Position numbers and translations under genes: made by a program. A model generated the notes under the pieces. That model was not told the origin of the DNA and made no database searches. It worked only from the letters and a program-made list of their open reading frames with translations. A DNA stretch of 12,403 bases from Nanobdellati archaeon (GTDB lineage Archaea; EX4484-52; GLR71), in contig JAHYJR010000010.1 of NCBI GenBank assembly GCA_019429005.1, forward strand, positions 12,238 through 24,640, written 5' to 3'. Of the stretch, positions 1-7,158 are shown piece by piece; the first letter of the stretch is position 1, and each line of letters begins with the position of its first letter.

Positions 1-57
1 CACAAAAAATAATATCACAAAAGATATATCCTCAATATCATCATTTAAGTTAATCAC
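1..57 (-). CDS. Possible N-terminal fragment of a gene running off the window
   Basis: Directly after the TAA stop of the VanZ-like gene, a GTG (57-55 on the minus strand) opens a frame that stays open to the window edge. It reads roughly VINLNDDIEDISFVILFFV, an acidic stretch followed by a hydrophobic one, which is compatible with the start of a membrane protein in the same operon. Only 19 codons are visible and there is no Shine-Dalgarno site. Two plus-strand frames are also open here and end at 53 and 61, so the segment could instead be the tail of a convergent gene. The call is weak. Confidence 0.2.
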   Translation of the reverse strand, partial: MINLNDDIEDISFVILFFV

Positions 58-67
58 TTAAATTTTT
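43..67 (+). terminator. Hairpin followed by T-run, terminator-like for plus-strand transcription
   Basis: An 8-bp perfect inverted repeat, ATTTAAGT (43-50) and ACTTAAAT (56-63), has a 5-nt loop. On the plus strand it is followed by TTTTT and further T-rich sequence. This would suit a plus-strand gene entering from the left. It overlaps the VanZ-like stop codon, and on the minus strand no T-run follows it. A+T-rich DNA makes such repeats fairly common by chance. Confidence 0.3.
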
Positions 68-483
68 GTTTTATTAGTACCTTCAAAAGAGGATTCTTTT
101 AATCTCAAAAAAGTATAGAAAAATACAAGACCTATAATTGAACCTAATCCATCTGCAAAAACATCATATATGCTAGGAAAACGCCCTGGAACAAAACCTT
201 GCAAAAATTCTAAAGATGTACCAAACACAATTAAAAACGTAAATATCAAAAAATAATTAGATAAAGAATACTTCTTTGCTGCAAACAATAATAATACAGA
301 AAGCACCATGAACTCAAACAAATGGATGGGATTTGATAATGGACTTATCACAGGATATGCATCAAGCACGGATCCAGGCATAAGACTTCCAATTATAATT
401 AAGAACGACCAAACTATTGAATATGTAAAACTCTTTGAAAAATATTTGTTGCATTTTTGAAAACAATGACAAAACATAATCAT
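58..483 (-). CDS. VanZ-like family membrane protein
   Basis: This is a 141-aa protein with about four hydrophobic segments (near residues 20-37, 55-70, 76-93 and 110-127), the usual size and layout of a single VanZ-like domain. The family pattern is visible: H54 near the start of the second segment, E92-x-x-Q95 at the end of the third, R101, D107 and D111-G-x-G. VanZ proper gives low-level teicoplanin resistance, but most members, including archaeal ones, have no known function, so none is assigned. The start is ATG at 483, with a second ATG two codons later. The N-terminus before the first membrane segment is oddly Cys/His-rich (CHCFQKC). The gene diverges from the ABC transporter operon and has a TATA-like box about 22 nt upstream, fitting a leaderless transcript. 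Confidence 0.85.
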   Translation of the reverse strand: MIMFCHCFQKCNKYFSKSFTYSIVWSFLIIIGSLMPGSVLDAYPVISPLSNPIHLFEFMVLSVLLLFAAKKYSLSNYFLIFTFLIVFGTSLEFLQGFVPGRFPSIYDVFADGLGSIIGLVFFYTFLRLKESSFEGTNKTKI

Positions 484-500
484 AATCTTTACAATTAAAC

Positions 501-520
501 ATATATAAGATTTTTATAAT
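501..520. promoter_or_regulatory. TATA-like elements in the divergent vanZ-like / ABC transporter intergenic region
   Basis: The 57-bp gap holds ATATATAA (501-508) and TTTTTATAAT (511-520). The first is nearly symmetrical and lies about 22 nt from the minus-strand ATG at 483. The second lies about 25 nt before the plus-strand ATG at 541. Archaeal TATA boxes centre about 25 nt before the transcription start, so both genes would give leaderless or very short-leader mRNAs. The spacing is seen directly; promoter activity is inferred. Confidence 0.45.
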
Positions 521-540
521 CAAAAAACCATTAAATACAC

Positions 541-1266
541 ATGACCGATAAAATGATAACAACCGAACATCTCACAAAACAATTTGGAAATCTCAAAGCG
601 ATTGACAGCATCTCAATTGAGATTAAAAAAGGTGAGATTTTTGGATTCCTCGGACCTAACGGTGCAGGAAAAACAACAACCATAAACATACTGACAGGTC
701 AGATGAAAGCTACAGATGGTATTGCAAAAATTTTAGGCATTGATGTGAACAAACACCCTGTAAAAGTAAGGGAAAACATAGGAATTGTACCTGAACAAGA
801 AAACCCACCAAGCTTCCTTACACCAGTAGAATATCTAGAATTTATCTCAAAGATAAGACATCTAAAAGAAAACAAAAAAGATATAGATTTCTGGTTCGAT
901 TTTCTTGAATTTAATGAACATAAAAACACTTTATGTAAAGACCTGTCAAGAGGCACAAAACAAAAACTCATGATTGCACAAGCATTTATTCATAATCCAC
1001 AACTTGTATTCATAGATGAACCACTGATAAACCTTGACCCTATGATCCAAAAAAAGATAAAAACCTACATAATAAATTATGCAAAAAAAGGAAACTCAAT
1101 TTTTATATCAACACATGTTCTTGAAATAGCGCAAGAACTTTGTGATAAAATATGCATAATAAACAGAGGAAAAATTATTGCATGTGACTCACTGAAAAAT
1201 CTAACAAAGGAATCAAAAGGCAATCTTGAAACTGCATTCATATCACTTGTAGAAAAAAATAAATAA
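541..1266 (+). CDS. ABC transporter ATP-binding protein (ABC-2 exporter type)
   Basis: This is a 241-aa nucleotide-binding domain that powers the permease encoded next to it, at the cytoplasmic face of the membrane. All motifs are present in order: Walker A GPNGAGKTT (38-46), the Q-loop region VPEQ (83-86), a signature that departs from consensus (LSRGT, 135-139, instead of LSGGQ), Walker B LVFIDE (155-160) with catalytic E160, D-loop NLDP (164-167) and H-loop H192 in STH. The single-domain layout and short C-terminal tail match the exporter ATPases paired with ABC-2 permeases. ATG at 541 fits a leaderless start; a second ATG lies four codons on. The permease begins 11 nt after the stop, so the two form an operon. 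The substrate cannot be predicted. Confidence 0.97.
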   Translation: MTDKMITTEHLTKQFGNLKAIDSISIEIKKGEIFGFLGPNGAGKTTTINILTGQMKATDGIAKILGIDVNKHPVKVRENIGIVPEQENPPSFLTPVEYLEFISKIRHLKENKKDIDFWFDFLEFNEHKNTLCKDLSRGTKQKLMIAQAFIHNPQLVFIDEPLINLDPMIQKKIKTYIINYAKKGNSIFISTHVLEIAQELCDKICIINRGKIIACDSLKNLTKESKGNLETAFISLVEKNK

Positions 1267-1277
1267 AGGGAAATATC

Positions 1278-2705
1278 ATGCTAACTCTTTTGAAAAACAT
1301 GCTAAAAGAAGAGTTTAGGATACATACTGCAATGTTCAGTAAATGGCTATTTTTCATATTTCCTTTAATCATCACACTTGCAAGCGTTCTAATATCAATC
1401 TCTATATCAACGATTGATATACCAACACAATACCTTATTCTACTTGCACATGGTGCCTTTTTATTCTACGGCCTTTCTGTAGGATCTTTCGGACTCAATG
1501 CAAAAGATGCTCTAAAAATCCGCTTGGGAAACATAAGTTTCTTGGCATATTCATCAAAGATACTTCCTATAAGCCCTAAAAAAGTTTTCATGATTTTTGC
1601 AATAAAAGACATATTATTTTATCTCGCATTCACAATAATTCCAGTTATTATAGGAATTGCCATCACATCTTTGATAATCAACATATACACAGAACTTATA
1701 CCAATACTATTTGTATCGCTTACGCTTTCATTCTTATATGGACTTTCATTAAGCTTTTTAATATCTGTCCTATACAGCAGATCAAGACAAGAATTTCTCA
1801 TTGCGTCAAGCATACTAACTCTTGCACTTATAATCACAAAAAATATTTGGTTAAATCCTGAAACCATAATATCTTATTTTCATCCAATTGCATATTTCAC
1901 AACACAATCTACACAAACTTTAGGCTACTCATTAATAACCCCCTTAATATTATTCGCAATTTCAATATTTCTATTAGAAACTGACGAAAAAAACACACAT
2001 AGAGATGCAAAAGATTTATTCAAAAATCTAGAAAAACAAATCTCAAAAAGATTCCAAAAAACATCCAGCATAATTTCAAAAGATATAATAGATATGCATA
2101 GATCTATAGCAGGCTTTTCAAAAATAATATTCAGCTTTATAATACCAATCTCTATTGTATGGTTCATGTTATGGTTTATTTCGGAAACCCTAGTACCTAT
2201 TAAATACTCAATATTAACATTCGCTCTAATAATCGGTATAGTATCAACAAGCATATACAACTGGCTCAATGAATTTGACAGCTTGGAAAACTATCGTTTT
2301 TTACCAGTATCTATCAAAAATATAATGGATGCAAAGATAAACCTTTATCTTCTAATCAGTCTGATATCTTCATCAATAATACTTCTTACAATAGTGCTTT
2401 CAATGAACAAGATAAACCTAATATTTGATGCATTTATAATAATGATTACAAGCTCAATCTATGTCTTTTCAGTATTGATATATGTCGCAGGACTTACACC
2501 TAATATAGCCATATATGATGCAAAGATTTTTGTAAAATACCTCGCATATAATCTGCCAGTTCTTGTGACATTATATGTAATAACACTAGCAGACCTTGAC
2601 AACACAACCATGATACTTCTTCCATTATCATTATTCATATTGTACATTGCATCCAAAAACATCAGCAAAGCAAAAAAGATTTGGACTGATAAATATTTTA
2701 AATGA
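1278..2705 (+). CDS. ABC-2 type transporter permease, about 12 membrane segments
   Basis: This is a 475-aa very hydrophobic protein and the membrane partner of the preceding ATPase. By eye there are about six membrane segments in residues 23-232, a hydrophilic cytoplasmic region rich in Lys, Asp and Glu at about 235-278, and about six more in residues 280-458. The halves may be an ancient duplication: LPISPKKVF (96-104) and LPVSIKNIM (342-350) sit at matching places before a membrane helix. Such two-half permeases fit ABC-2 exporters, but the substrate is unknown. The start is ATG at 1278, 11 nt after the ATPase stop, with a weak AGGG 7-8 nt upstream. The gene ends in TGA and converges on herA, with 58 bp between. 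No T-rich terminator follows it on the plus strand. Confidence 0.9.
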   Translation: MLTLLKNMLKEEFRIHTAMFSKWLFFIFPLIITLASVLISISISTIDIPTQYLILLAHGAFLFYGLSVGSFGLNAKDALKIRLGNISFLAYSSKILPISPKKVFMIFAIKDILFYLAFTIIPVIIGIAITSLIINIYTELIPILFVSLTLSFLYGLSLSFLISVLYSRSRQEFLIASSILTLALIITKNIWLNPETIISYFHPIAYFTTQSTQTLGYSLITPLILFAISIFLLETDEKNTHRDAKDLFKNLEKQISKRFQKTSSIISKDIIDMHRSIAGFSKIIFSFIIPISIVWFMLWFISETLVPIKYSILTFALIIGIVSTSIYNWLNEFDSLENYRFLPVSIKNIMDAKINLYLLISLISSSIILLTIVLSMNKINLIFDAFIIMITSSIYVFSVLIYVAGLTPNIAIYDAKIFVKYLAYNLPVLVTLYVITLADLDNTTMILLPLSLFILYIASKNISKAKKIWTDKYFK

Positions 2706-2730
2706 TGTTAATCGCAATATAAATAATTCA

Positions 2731-2747
2731 ATAAAAAAATAAAAATA
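2731..2747 (-). terminator. T-rich tract after herA
   Basis: Read on the minus strand, the sequence about 17-33 nt after the herA stop is TATTTTTATTTTTTTAT, the kind of U-rich tract that ends archaeal transcripts without needing a hairpin. It lies between the convergent herA and permease genes. Confidence 0.5.
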
Positions 2748-2763
2748 AGAATCAAAACCGGAA

Positions 2764-4302
2764 TCACAAGAATGCCTCAACATCCTTATCATCCTTATCT
2801 TTCTTATCACTGAATTCAATGCAAGCATCTTCTAAGGTTGTAGAATGCACAGACTCTTTTGATTTCCTCTCACGAACTGTAATAAATACAGGATGATTAA
2901 CAGCAGCACCCACAATTATAGCATCCCCCGTCTGAAGTGACGGTATAGTCCTTACAACATTACTTGTCAGACCTTCACTAGTTTTTCCAATATGATCTAA
3001 ATCATACGGATTTGTGACACGAAGTATTATATGCGTATTACACTGCGATAAAGCCGTAGTTGAAAGATGAACTGGTCTCTGAGTAACAAGACAGAGACAT
3101 GCATTAAATTTACGACCTTCCCTTGCAATTTTTTCAATTATGGATTTTGAAATTGCATATTCTTTTCTGACCTTTTCAGGTGCAAAATTATGTGCTTCCT
3201 CAACAACAAAAAGAAATGGTGGAATTTTGCCAGACCGTCTTGAATCAAACATTCTTGATGCAATACTTGAAACAATTATCTGTCTTTTTCTAGTATCAAA
3301 AATATCACCAAAATCAAGGACAAGAACTTTTCCTTGCTTAATATCTTTAAACGCTGGATACTGCTCTTTAGCAAAAAGTTTCATTCGCTTAAGATTTCCA
3401 AGCAAAAGAGTAAGAAGATCTTTAACAGAATCTCTTGCAGACTCATCAGAAGAAACCGTTGAGATTATGTTATCAATATCATAACCGCCTTTCTCCTTGA
3501 ACGCTTCACGAACTTTACCTAAAGCTTTCTGAAGAACATGTTCATGTACTTCTTTCATAGATGAAAAAAAGCTAGAAACTTGAGATACACCCAAAGAATC
3601 AACAGGAAGTCTAATATCACTACCATTTATAACTTTGACTTTATTCACATATTTAGGATCAGAACCAAAAGACGAATATTCACCATGCGGATCTGCAATA
3701 ACAACTGCAACAGAACCTTGCTGTTTATCACGGTCTACAAGCTCTTCAAGAATAACAGATGTTAAATAGCTTTTACCCGCACCACTCATAGCAAGTATTG
3801 CAAAATGTTTCTGAAGAAGACGTGTCATATCAATTTTAGCATCAATATCCTGATATGCAACCGTACCTAAATTCAAACCATTTTCCATATTCAAACCAAG
3901 AAACTTAATTACCATTTCTTTTTTAGCAAGATATACAACATTTCCTGGTGATAAGGGTGATACTACCCTTTTTATAATGCCATCCTTATAAACACCAATA
4001 ATCTGAGCCATTGCAATAAAATATTCCCATCGTTTAACTGGAAAAACATCCTCAGCCAAAACATTATTTTTACTAAATTCACTTACAGATTCAGCACGTT
4101 CAAAATATCTATTTGCTTTTACAACTTCATCAACACGAGCCATAAGTGTACCTGACAACATTTGAACCTCAACAAACTGACCTTTTTTTATATCTGAATC
4201 TGAATTAATCACAAAATTAAAATTTATAGAAGATGGACCATCAACAGTTGAAATAACTGTGCCAATACCACTTGAAATTTTTAAAGAATCATTTTTATCC
4301 AT
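2764..4302 (-). CDS. herA: HerA-family hexameric DNA translocase ATPase
   Basis: This 512-aa protein has the HerA layout: an N-terminal beta-rich HAS-barrel region (about 8-125) and a RecA-like motor. Visible motifs are Walker A AMSGAGKS (171-178, K177), DPHGEYS (204-210), Walker B FLFVVEEAHNF (363-373, with E368/E369), REGRKF (394-399) and TQRP (407-410), followed by the family's LSQCNTHIILR segment (418-428). In archaea HerA forms a hexameric ring that pumps DNA and works with the nuclease NurA to resect DNA ends; a nurA-like gene lies two genes upstream. The C-terminus is acidic/Lys-rich. ATG at 4302 has no Shine-Dalgarno site, but a TATA-like box is centred 26 nt upstream, so the transcript may be leaderless and separate from the upstream genes. 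FtsK/TraG/VirB4 relatives fit less well than HerA. Confidence 0.96.
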   Translation of the reverse strand: MDKNDSLKISSGIGTVISTVDGPSSINFNFVINSDSDIKKGQFVEVQMLSGTLMARVDEVVKANRYFERAESVSEFSKNNVLAEDVFPVKRWEYFIAMAQIIGVYKDGIIKRVVSPLSPGNVVYLAKKEMVIKFLGLNMENGLNLGTVAYQDIDAKIDMTRLLQKHFAILAMSGAGKSYLTSVILEELVDRDKQQGSVAVVIADPHGEYSSFGSDPKYVNKVKVINGSDIRLPVDSLGVSQVSSFFSSMKEVHEHVLQKALGKVREAFKEKGGYDIDNIISTVSSDESARDSVKDLLTLLLGNLKRMKLFAKEQYPAFKDIKQGKVLVLDFGDIFDTRKRQIIVSSIASRMFDSRRSGKIPPFLFVVEEAHNFAPEKVRKEYAISKSIIEKIAREGRKFNACLCLVTQRPVHLSTTALSQCNTHIILRVTNPYDLDHIGKTSEGLTSNVVRTIPSLQTGDAIIVGAAVNHPVFITVRERKSKESVHSTTLEDACIEFSDKKDKDDKDVEAFL

Positions 4303-4321
4303 AACTATATTTATCTGAATG

Positions 4322-4333
4322 AAATTATATAAT
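4322..4333 (-). promoter_or_regulatory. TATA-like box of herA
   Basis: On the minus strand the core TTATATAA (4332-4325) is centred about 26 nt before the herA ATG at 4302, the spacing expected for a leaderless archaeal transcript. It directly abuts an inverted repeat at 4331-4347. Confidence 0.5.
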
Positions 4334-4347
4334 CATTTCGAATGATT
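4331..4347. repeat. Inverted repeat next to the herA TATA-like box, operator candidate
   Basis: AATCATT-TCG-AATGATT is a perfect 7-bp inverted repeat with a 3-bp centre. It lies between the stop of the upstream reading frame (4363) and the herA TATA-like box, where a regulator would interfere with TBP/TFB binding. A 3-nt loop and no following T-run argue against a transcription terminator. Regulation is inferred. Confidence 0.4.
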
Positions 4348-4362
4348 TAATAATAATTATAA

Positions 4363-4950
4363 TTACATTTTAGAATATTCGTTTTTAAGAAGTTCACCAA
4401 TAGTTTTTGGGCCATTTTTACTTATAAACTCTTCAGGTATCTCTATACCACTTATAAACTCGTTATTTTTCTTAAAAATATTACTACGCAAAAAATCTCC
4501 ATGTTTAGTTATTTTAGCAACAGAACTTATATCCTTCCTCTTTATATCAATAAGTTTTCTATCTTCAAGAGATTTTATGTCTGCACCAGTAAAATATTTT
4601 TTAACAAAATCAATATCAACAGAACAATCACCAGTATTTAACGGAAAATACAACAAAAACTCATTTGACTCATCCATATTTGGTAACATACTATCACCAT
4701 TATAACTTTCACGATATTTATCAAAAGGTGATTGTGATACAGCTCTTTCAACAAAAACATCTTCCGGTATATCTACATATTTAAAATTATTAGTATCTTT
4801 ACGTGTATACATTTTTGGATTTGAATACTTATTTTTAGTAGACACCTTACTTATAACAGGTTCAACTTTAACCTCAGGTTCAAAAACGTCTGATTCAACA
4901 AACTCTGGTTCAAAAGGCTCTGAAACATCTTCATCAACAAAAAGATCAAG
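4363..4950 (-). CDS. C-terminal continuation of the winged-helix protein after an in-frame TAA
   Basis: This frame is the direct in-phase continuation of the large upstream gene after its TAA at 4953-4951, and it stays open for 195 codons. The first 35 codons contain no ATG, GTG or TTG. The first usable starts are a GTG at 4845 (160 aa) and an ATG at 4812, both without a Shine-Dalgarno site. Those 35 codons encode an acidic linker with FEPEF, FEPEV and VEPVI motifs, resembling IIEPYEV just before the stop. The rest ends with a likely winged-helix module (DFVKKYFTGADIKSLEDRKL, residues 79-98 from the GTG). I read it as the C-terminal part of one protein of about 900 aa, split by a nonsense mutation, a sequence error or a readthrough codon. 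An independent 160-aa gene is the less likely alternative. Confidence 0.75.
   Translation of the reverse strand, partial: LDLFVDEDVSEPFEPEFVESDVFEPEVKVEPVISKVSTKNKYSNPKMYTRKDTNNFKYVDIPEDVFVERAVSQSPFDKYRESYNGDSMLPNMDESNEFLLYFPLNTGDCSVDIDFVKKYFTGADIKSLEDRKLIDIKRKDISSVAKITKHGDFLRSNIFKKNNEFISGIEIPEEFISKNGPKTIGELLKNEYSKM
4873..4932 (-). repeat. Two 30-bp imperfect tandem repeats encoding an acidic Glu-Pro linker
   Basis: Two adjacent 30-bp units (4873-4902 and 4903-4932) share the pattern CTCxGGTTCAAAA...TCTGA on the plus strand. On the coding strand they give EDVSEPFEPE and FVESDVFEPE. They lie just after the in-frame TAA. Because the repeat is at amino-acid level too, it suggests the segment was translated. 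Confidence 0.6.
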
Positions 4951-7080
4951 TTAGACTTCATAAGGCTCAATAATTGATTCAGTCTCAACAACAATACCAT
5001 CTACAATATCATAATCCTTAACTGACGAAGTTTTACGTTCATAATTATCATACACCTCTTTAAGATAAAGTATATACCGAGGTTTCAAAACAAAAGATTT
5101 GCTCCCCTTAGTGTCAGTATAAACTACATCTTTTTCAGATGAAATTTCAAATAAACCCGATTTTTCTAAAAAATCACCCGATTTAAAATCCAAATCCTTT
5201 ACTTGCTCTTTACCTAAAGTCTGTTCCATCCAAATTTTAATATATTTTTCACCACGATTTCTAAGAACCAATTCATAATCATTATGTAAAACCATTACAC
5301 CTTTTGAAAACAAATCATCTATAATATATGAAACCTGATGTAATGTCATAATTGATTTGAGATATTTTTTCAAATCATCCTTATAAACTGGGCCTTTAGA
5401 AGCCAAAAAATAATAGCCTAATACAGCTTTAAGTTCATTATCAAGCTGAACTTTACCCTTACTGTTCCTAAAAATAAGACCAAAATCATCACGTTTATTT
5501 CCTACATTTATATTGAGATAATCCATATTTTTTGAATTAAAAGCCTTTAAAATATATTCAATAGAATCATCATTATCATTATCATTATAATTATCATTAT
5601 CATTATCATTATAATTATCATTATCATTATCATCACTAATATCAATCATATTATAAGAAGTATCATCAGATTCAGACACACCAAACGATTCTGTATCACC
5701 TATAACAGTAGGATTCTCTTTTTTAATTTCAGAAAGATATGATCTAAATCTAATACCAGACTCTGTAAAATAAAAATTATCTACACCTTCCTTCTTAAAA
5801 TAACCGCGACGCATCATCTCACGGAATTTTGATGCTGAAATCAAATAACTATCATCTCCAGAATTAATAATTATCTGATCATTATGGCCTTTAGTAACAC
5901 TAAATTTATTATCAAGTGCTTCAAGAATACGACCATTTATACCCAAACATTTTCCTGAATCAGAATTATCTATTAATGATAGACTGACAGATTCACCTGA
6001 AATATCTAAAATTGTATTTAAATCAGTTTCAGACCATGTATCTTTTTTCGGACGATTTGCATCTTGATAATCTATAAAAGATTTAGGCGACTTTTGTGGA
6101 ATTATATTATCTAATTTATGATGCGTTTTTTTATTTACAACATCTTTAAAAAGATGATTCCCAGAATAACTAAAAGATTTTATATTTGCATCATCAACTA
6201 AAACCTTCATTTCATTCATATTTCCATCAATATAATTCAAAGCCTCAATTACATTTTCAGAGATTCCTTTTATTACAGAACCACTACCATTCATTTCAAA
6301 TAAATTTTTATCAAAAATGTTTAATACACTTTTACTAACCTTTCCTTTAAGATGCTTTTGAATAAATTTCTTTACATCACGAACATATACAACTTCATGT
6401 GTTTCAAGTAATTCTTTAATTAAGCGTATTGTAAAATATTCTGGATCCTCAATTAAATTTACAATATGGTCATGATTATCAAAGGGTCTACTTGTTTTAG
6501 AACAAACATTAAAAGACATACCATTACCAACAATTTCAAAATGATTTTTTAGTTTGGTTGGATTTATTGAAAAATGTGAAGACTTTATTTTTAAATTACG
6601 ATCCAATGTATATGTTTCAGAACTAATACCACTTACAGAATCATTATCATCAGAAACAGCTTTATCCTTAGAATACTCTAAAACCGCACAATAAGACCCT
6701 ATATCAATATTAGATTTGTCTGAATAATCAACAATAGATTTAGAACTAATTGACGGATCTTCAAGATTCAAAAATATTTTATAATCATCATGATTCTCTA
6801 CAAATGATAAAATCTTCGTCGCAACAACCCCATCTATAACATAATCATTTGTAATAAGGTTCTCTTTTTGTAACTTATTAAGTGCTTTCTTAATATCTTT
6901 CTTAGACATATCATATTTTTCAGCAATAAAATCTCTAAAATCCTTTTTAACACCCATATACCTTGAAACTTCAAAAAGTAAAGCAATCTCATCTTTAGAA
7001 CGTTCCGATAAAGAACTATCTATATAACTTAACATTTCACTTGAATATTTAGAAAGATCTTTAGTATTATCAGACACCAT
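4951..7080 (-). CDS. Large winged-helix-rich DNA-associated protein, ends at an in-frame TAA
   Basis: About 709 aa; no family recognised. It has several winged-helix-like segments, a helix-turn-helix followed by a hairpin: about residues 28-80 (FRDFIAEKYDMSKKDIKKAL), 214-271 (DVKKFIQKHLKGKVSKSVL) and 549-611 (DDLKKYLKSIMTLHQVSYII), and perhaps 416-450. Between these are polar, Asp/Ser/Asn-rich regions, including an Asn-Asp repeat at about 484-505. This suggests a DNA-binding or scaffolding partner of HerA and NurA, which is inference. I chose ATG at 7080 over an in-frame GTG at 7092 because of the standard codon and the spacing from the TATA-like box (7118-7127). The frame continues for 195 codons after the stop, so the product is probably meant to be about 905 aa. 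Confidence 0.85.
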   Translation of the reverse strand: MVSDNTKDLSKYSSEMLSYIDSSLSERSKDEIALLFEVSRYMGVKKDFRDFIAEKYDMSKKDIKKALNKLQKENLITNDYVIDGVVATKILSFVENHDDYKIFLNLEDPSISSKSIVDYSDKSNIDIGSYCAVLEYSKDKAVSDDNDSVSGISSETYTLDRNLKIKSSHFSINPTKLKNHFEIVGNGMSFNVCSKTSRPFDNHDHIVNLIEDPEYFTIRLIKELLETHEVVYVRDVKKFIQKHLKGKVSKSVLNIFDKNLFEMNGSGSVIKGISENVIEALNYIDGNMNEMKVLVDDANIKSFSYSGNHLFKDVVNKKTHHKLDNIIPQKSPKSFIDYQDANRPKKDTWSETDLNTILDISGESVSLSLIDNSDSGKCLGINGRILEALDNKFSVTKGHNDQIIINSGDDSYLISASKFREMMRRGYFKKEGVDNFYFTESGIRFRSYLSEIKKENPTVIGDTESFGVSESDDTSYNMIDISDDNDNDNYNDNDNDNYNDNDNDDSIEYILKAFNSKNMDYLNINVGNKRDDFGLIFRNSKGKVQLDNELKAVLGYYFLASKGPVYKDDLKKYLKSIMTLHQVSYIIDDLFSKGVMVLHNDYELVLRNRGEKYIKIWMEQTLGKEQVKDLDFKSGDFLEKSGLFEISSEKDVVYTDTKGSKSFVLKPRYILYLKEVYDNYERKTSSVKDYDIVDGIVVETESIIEPYEV
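5568..5634 (-). repeat. Hexanucleotide microsatellite coding for Asn-Asp repeats
   Basis: The plus strand carries repeated ATCATT hexamers, interrupted every 24 bp by a TATAATT variant. The product has the 8-residue period DNDNDNYN, about 2.5 times. A 6-bp unit keeps the reading frame when it gains or loses copies, so length variation would change only a flexible linker. Confidence 0.85.
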
Positions 7081-7117
7081 CAAACCAACCACACAATATT
7101 AATACAATATAGTAGCA

Positions 7118-7127
7118 AATTTATAAA
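7118..7127 (-). promoter_or_regulatory. TATA-like box of the winged-helix gene
   Basis: On the minus strand it reads TTTATAAATT, close to the archaeal consensus. It is centred about 30 nt before the GTG at 7092 and 42 nt before the ATG at 7080, giving a predicted leader of about 5 or 17 nt. It lies in the gap after nurA, just downstream of an inverted repeat. Confidence 0.5.
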
Positions 7128-7129
7128 CC

Positions 7130-7153
7130 TTATGTTAATTAAAAATAACATAA
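7130..7153. repeat. Inverted repeat between nurA and the winged-helix gene
   Basis: TTATGTTA (7130-7137) and TAACATAA (7146-7153) form a perfect 8-bp inverted repeat with an 8-nt A/T spacer. It begins 5 nt after the nurA stop and ends 2 nt before the TATA-like box of the next gene. It could be a hairpin ending nurA transcripts (the minus-strand loop contains TTTTT) or an operator. Confidence 0.45.
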
Positions 7154-7158
7154 ACCCA

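Noticed and set aside
58-483. Antibiotic resistance gene, because of VanZ similarity
   Set aside because: VanZ-like domains are widespread and mostly of unknown function, and no glycopeptide resistance genes are nearby.
3140-3484. 114-aa open frame on the plus strand
   Set aside because: It is antisense to the motor domain of HerA, whose motifs are unmistakable in the minus-strand frame.
2764-4302. HerA with a SIR2 or DUF4297 partner, as in known bacterial defence pairs
   Set aside because: No SIR2 or DUF4297 motif was seen in any neighbour; the recognisable partner is NurA.
4951-4953. Pyrrolysine or other genetic-code reassignment at the internal stop
   Set aside because: The codon is TAA, not TAG, and TAA and TGA terminate the other genes normally.
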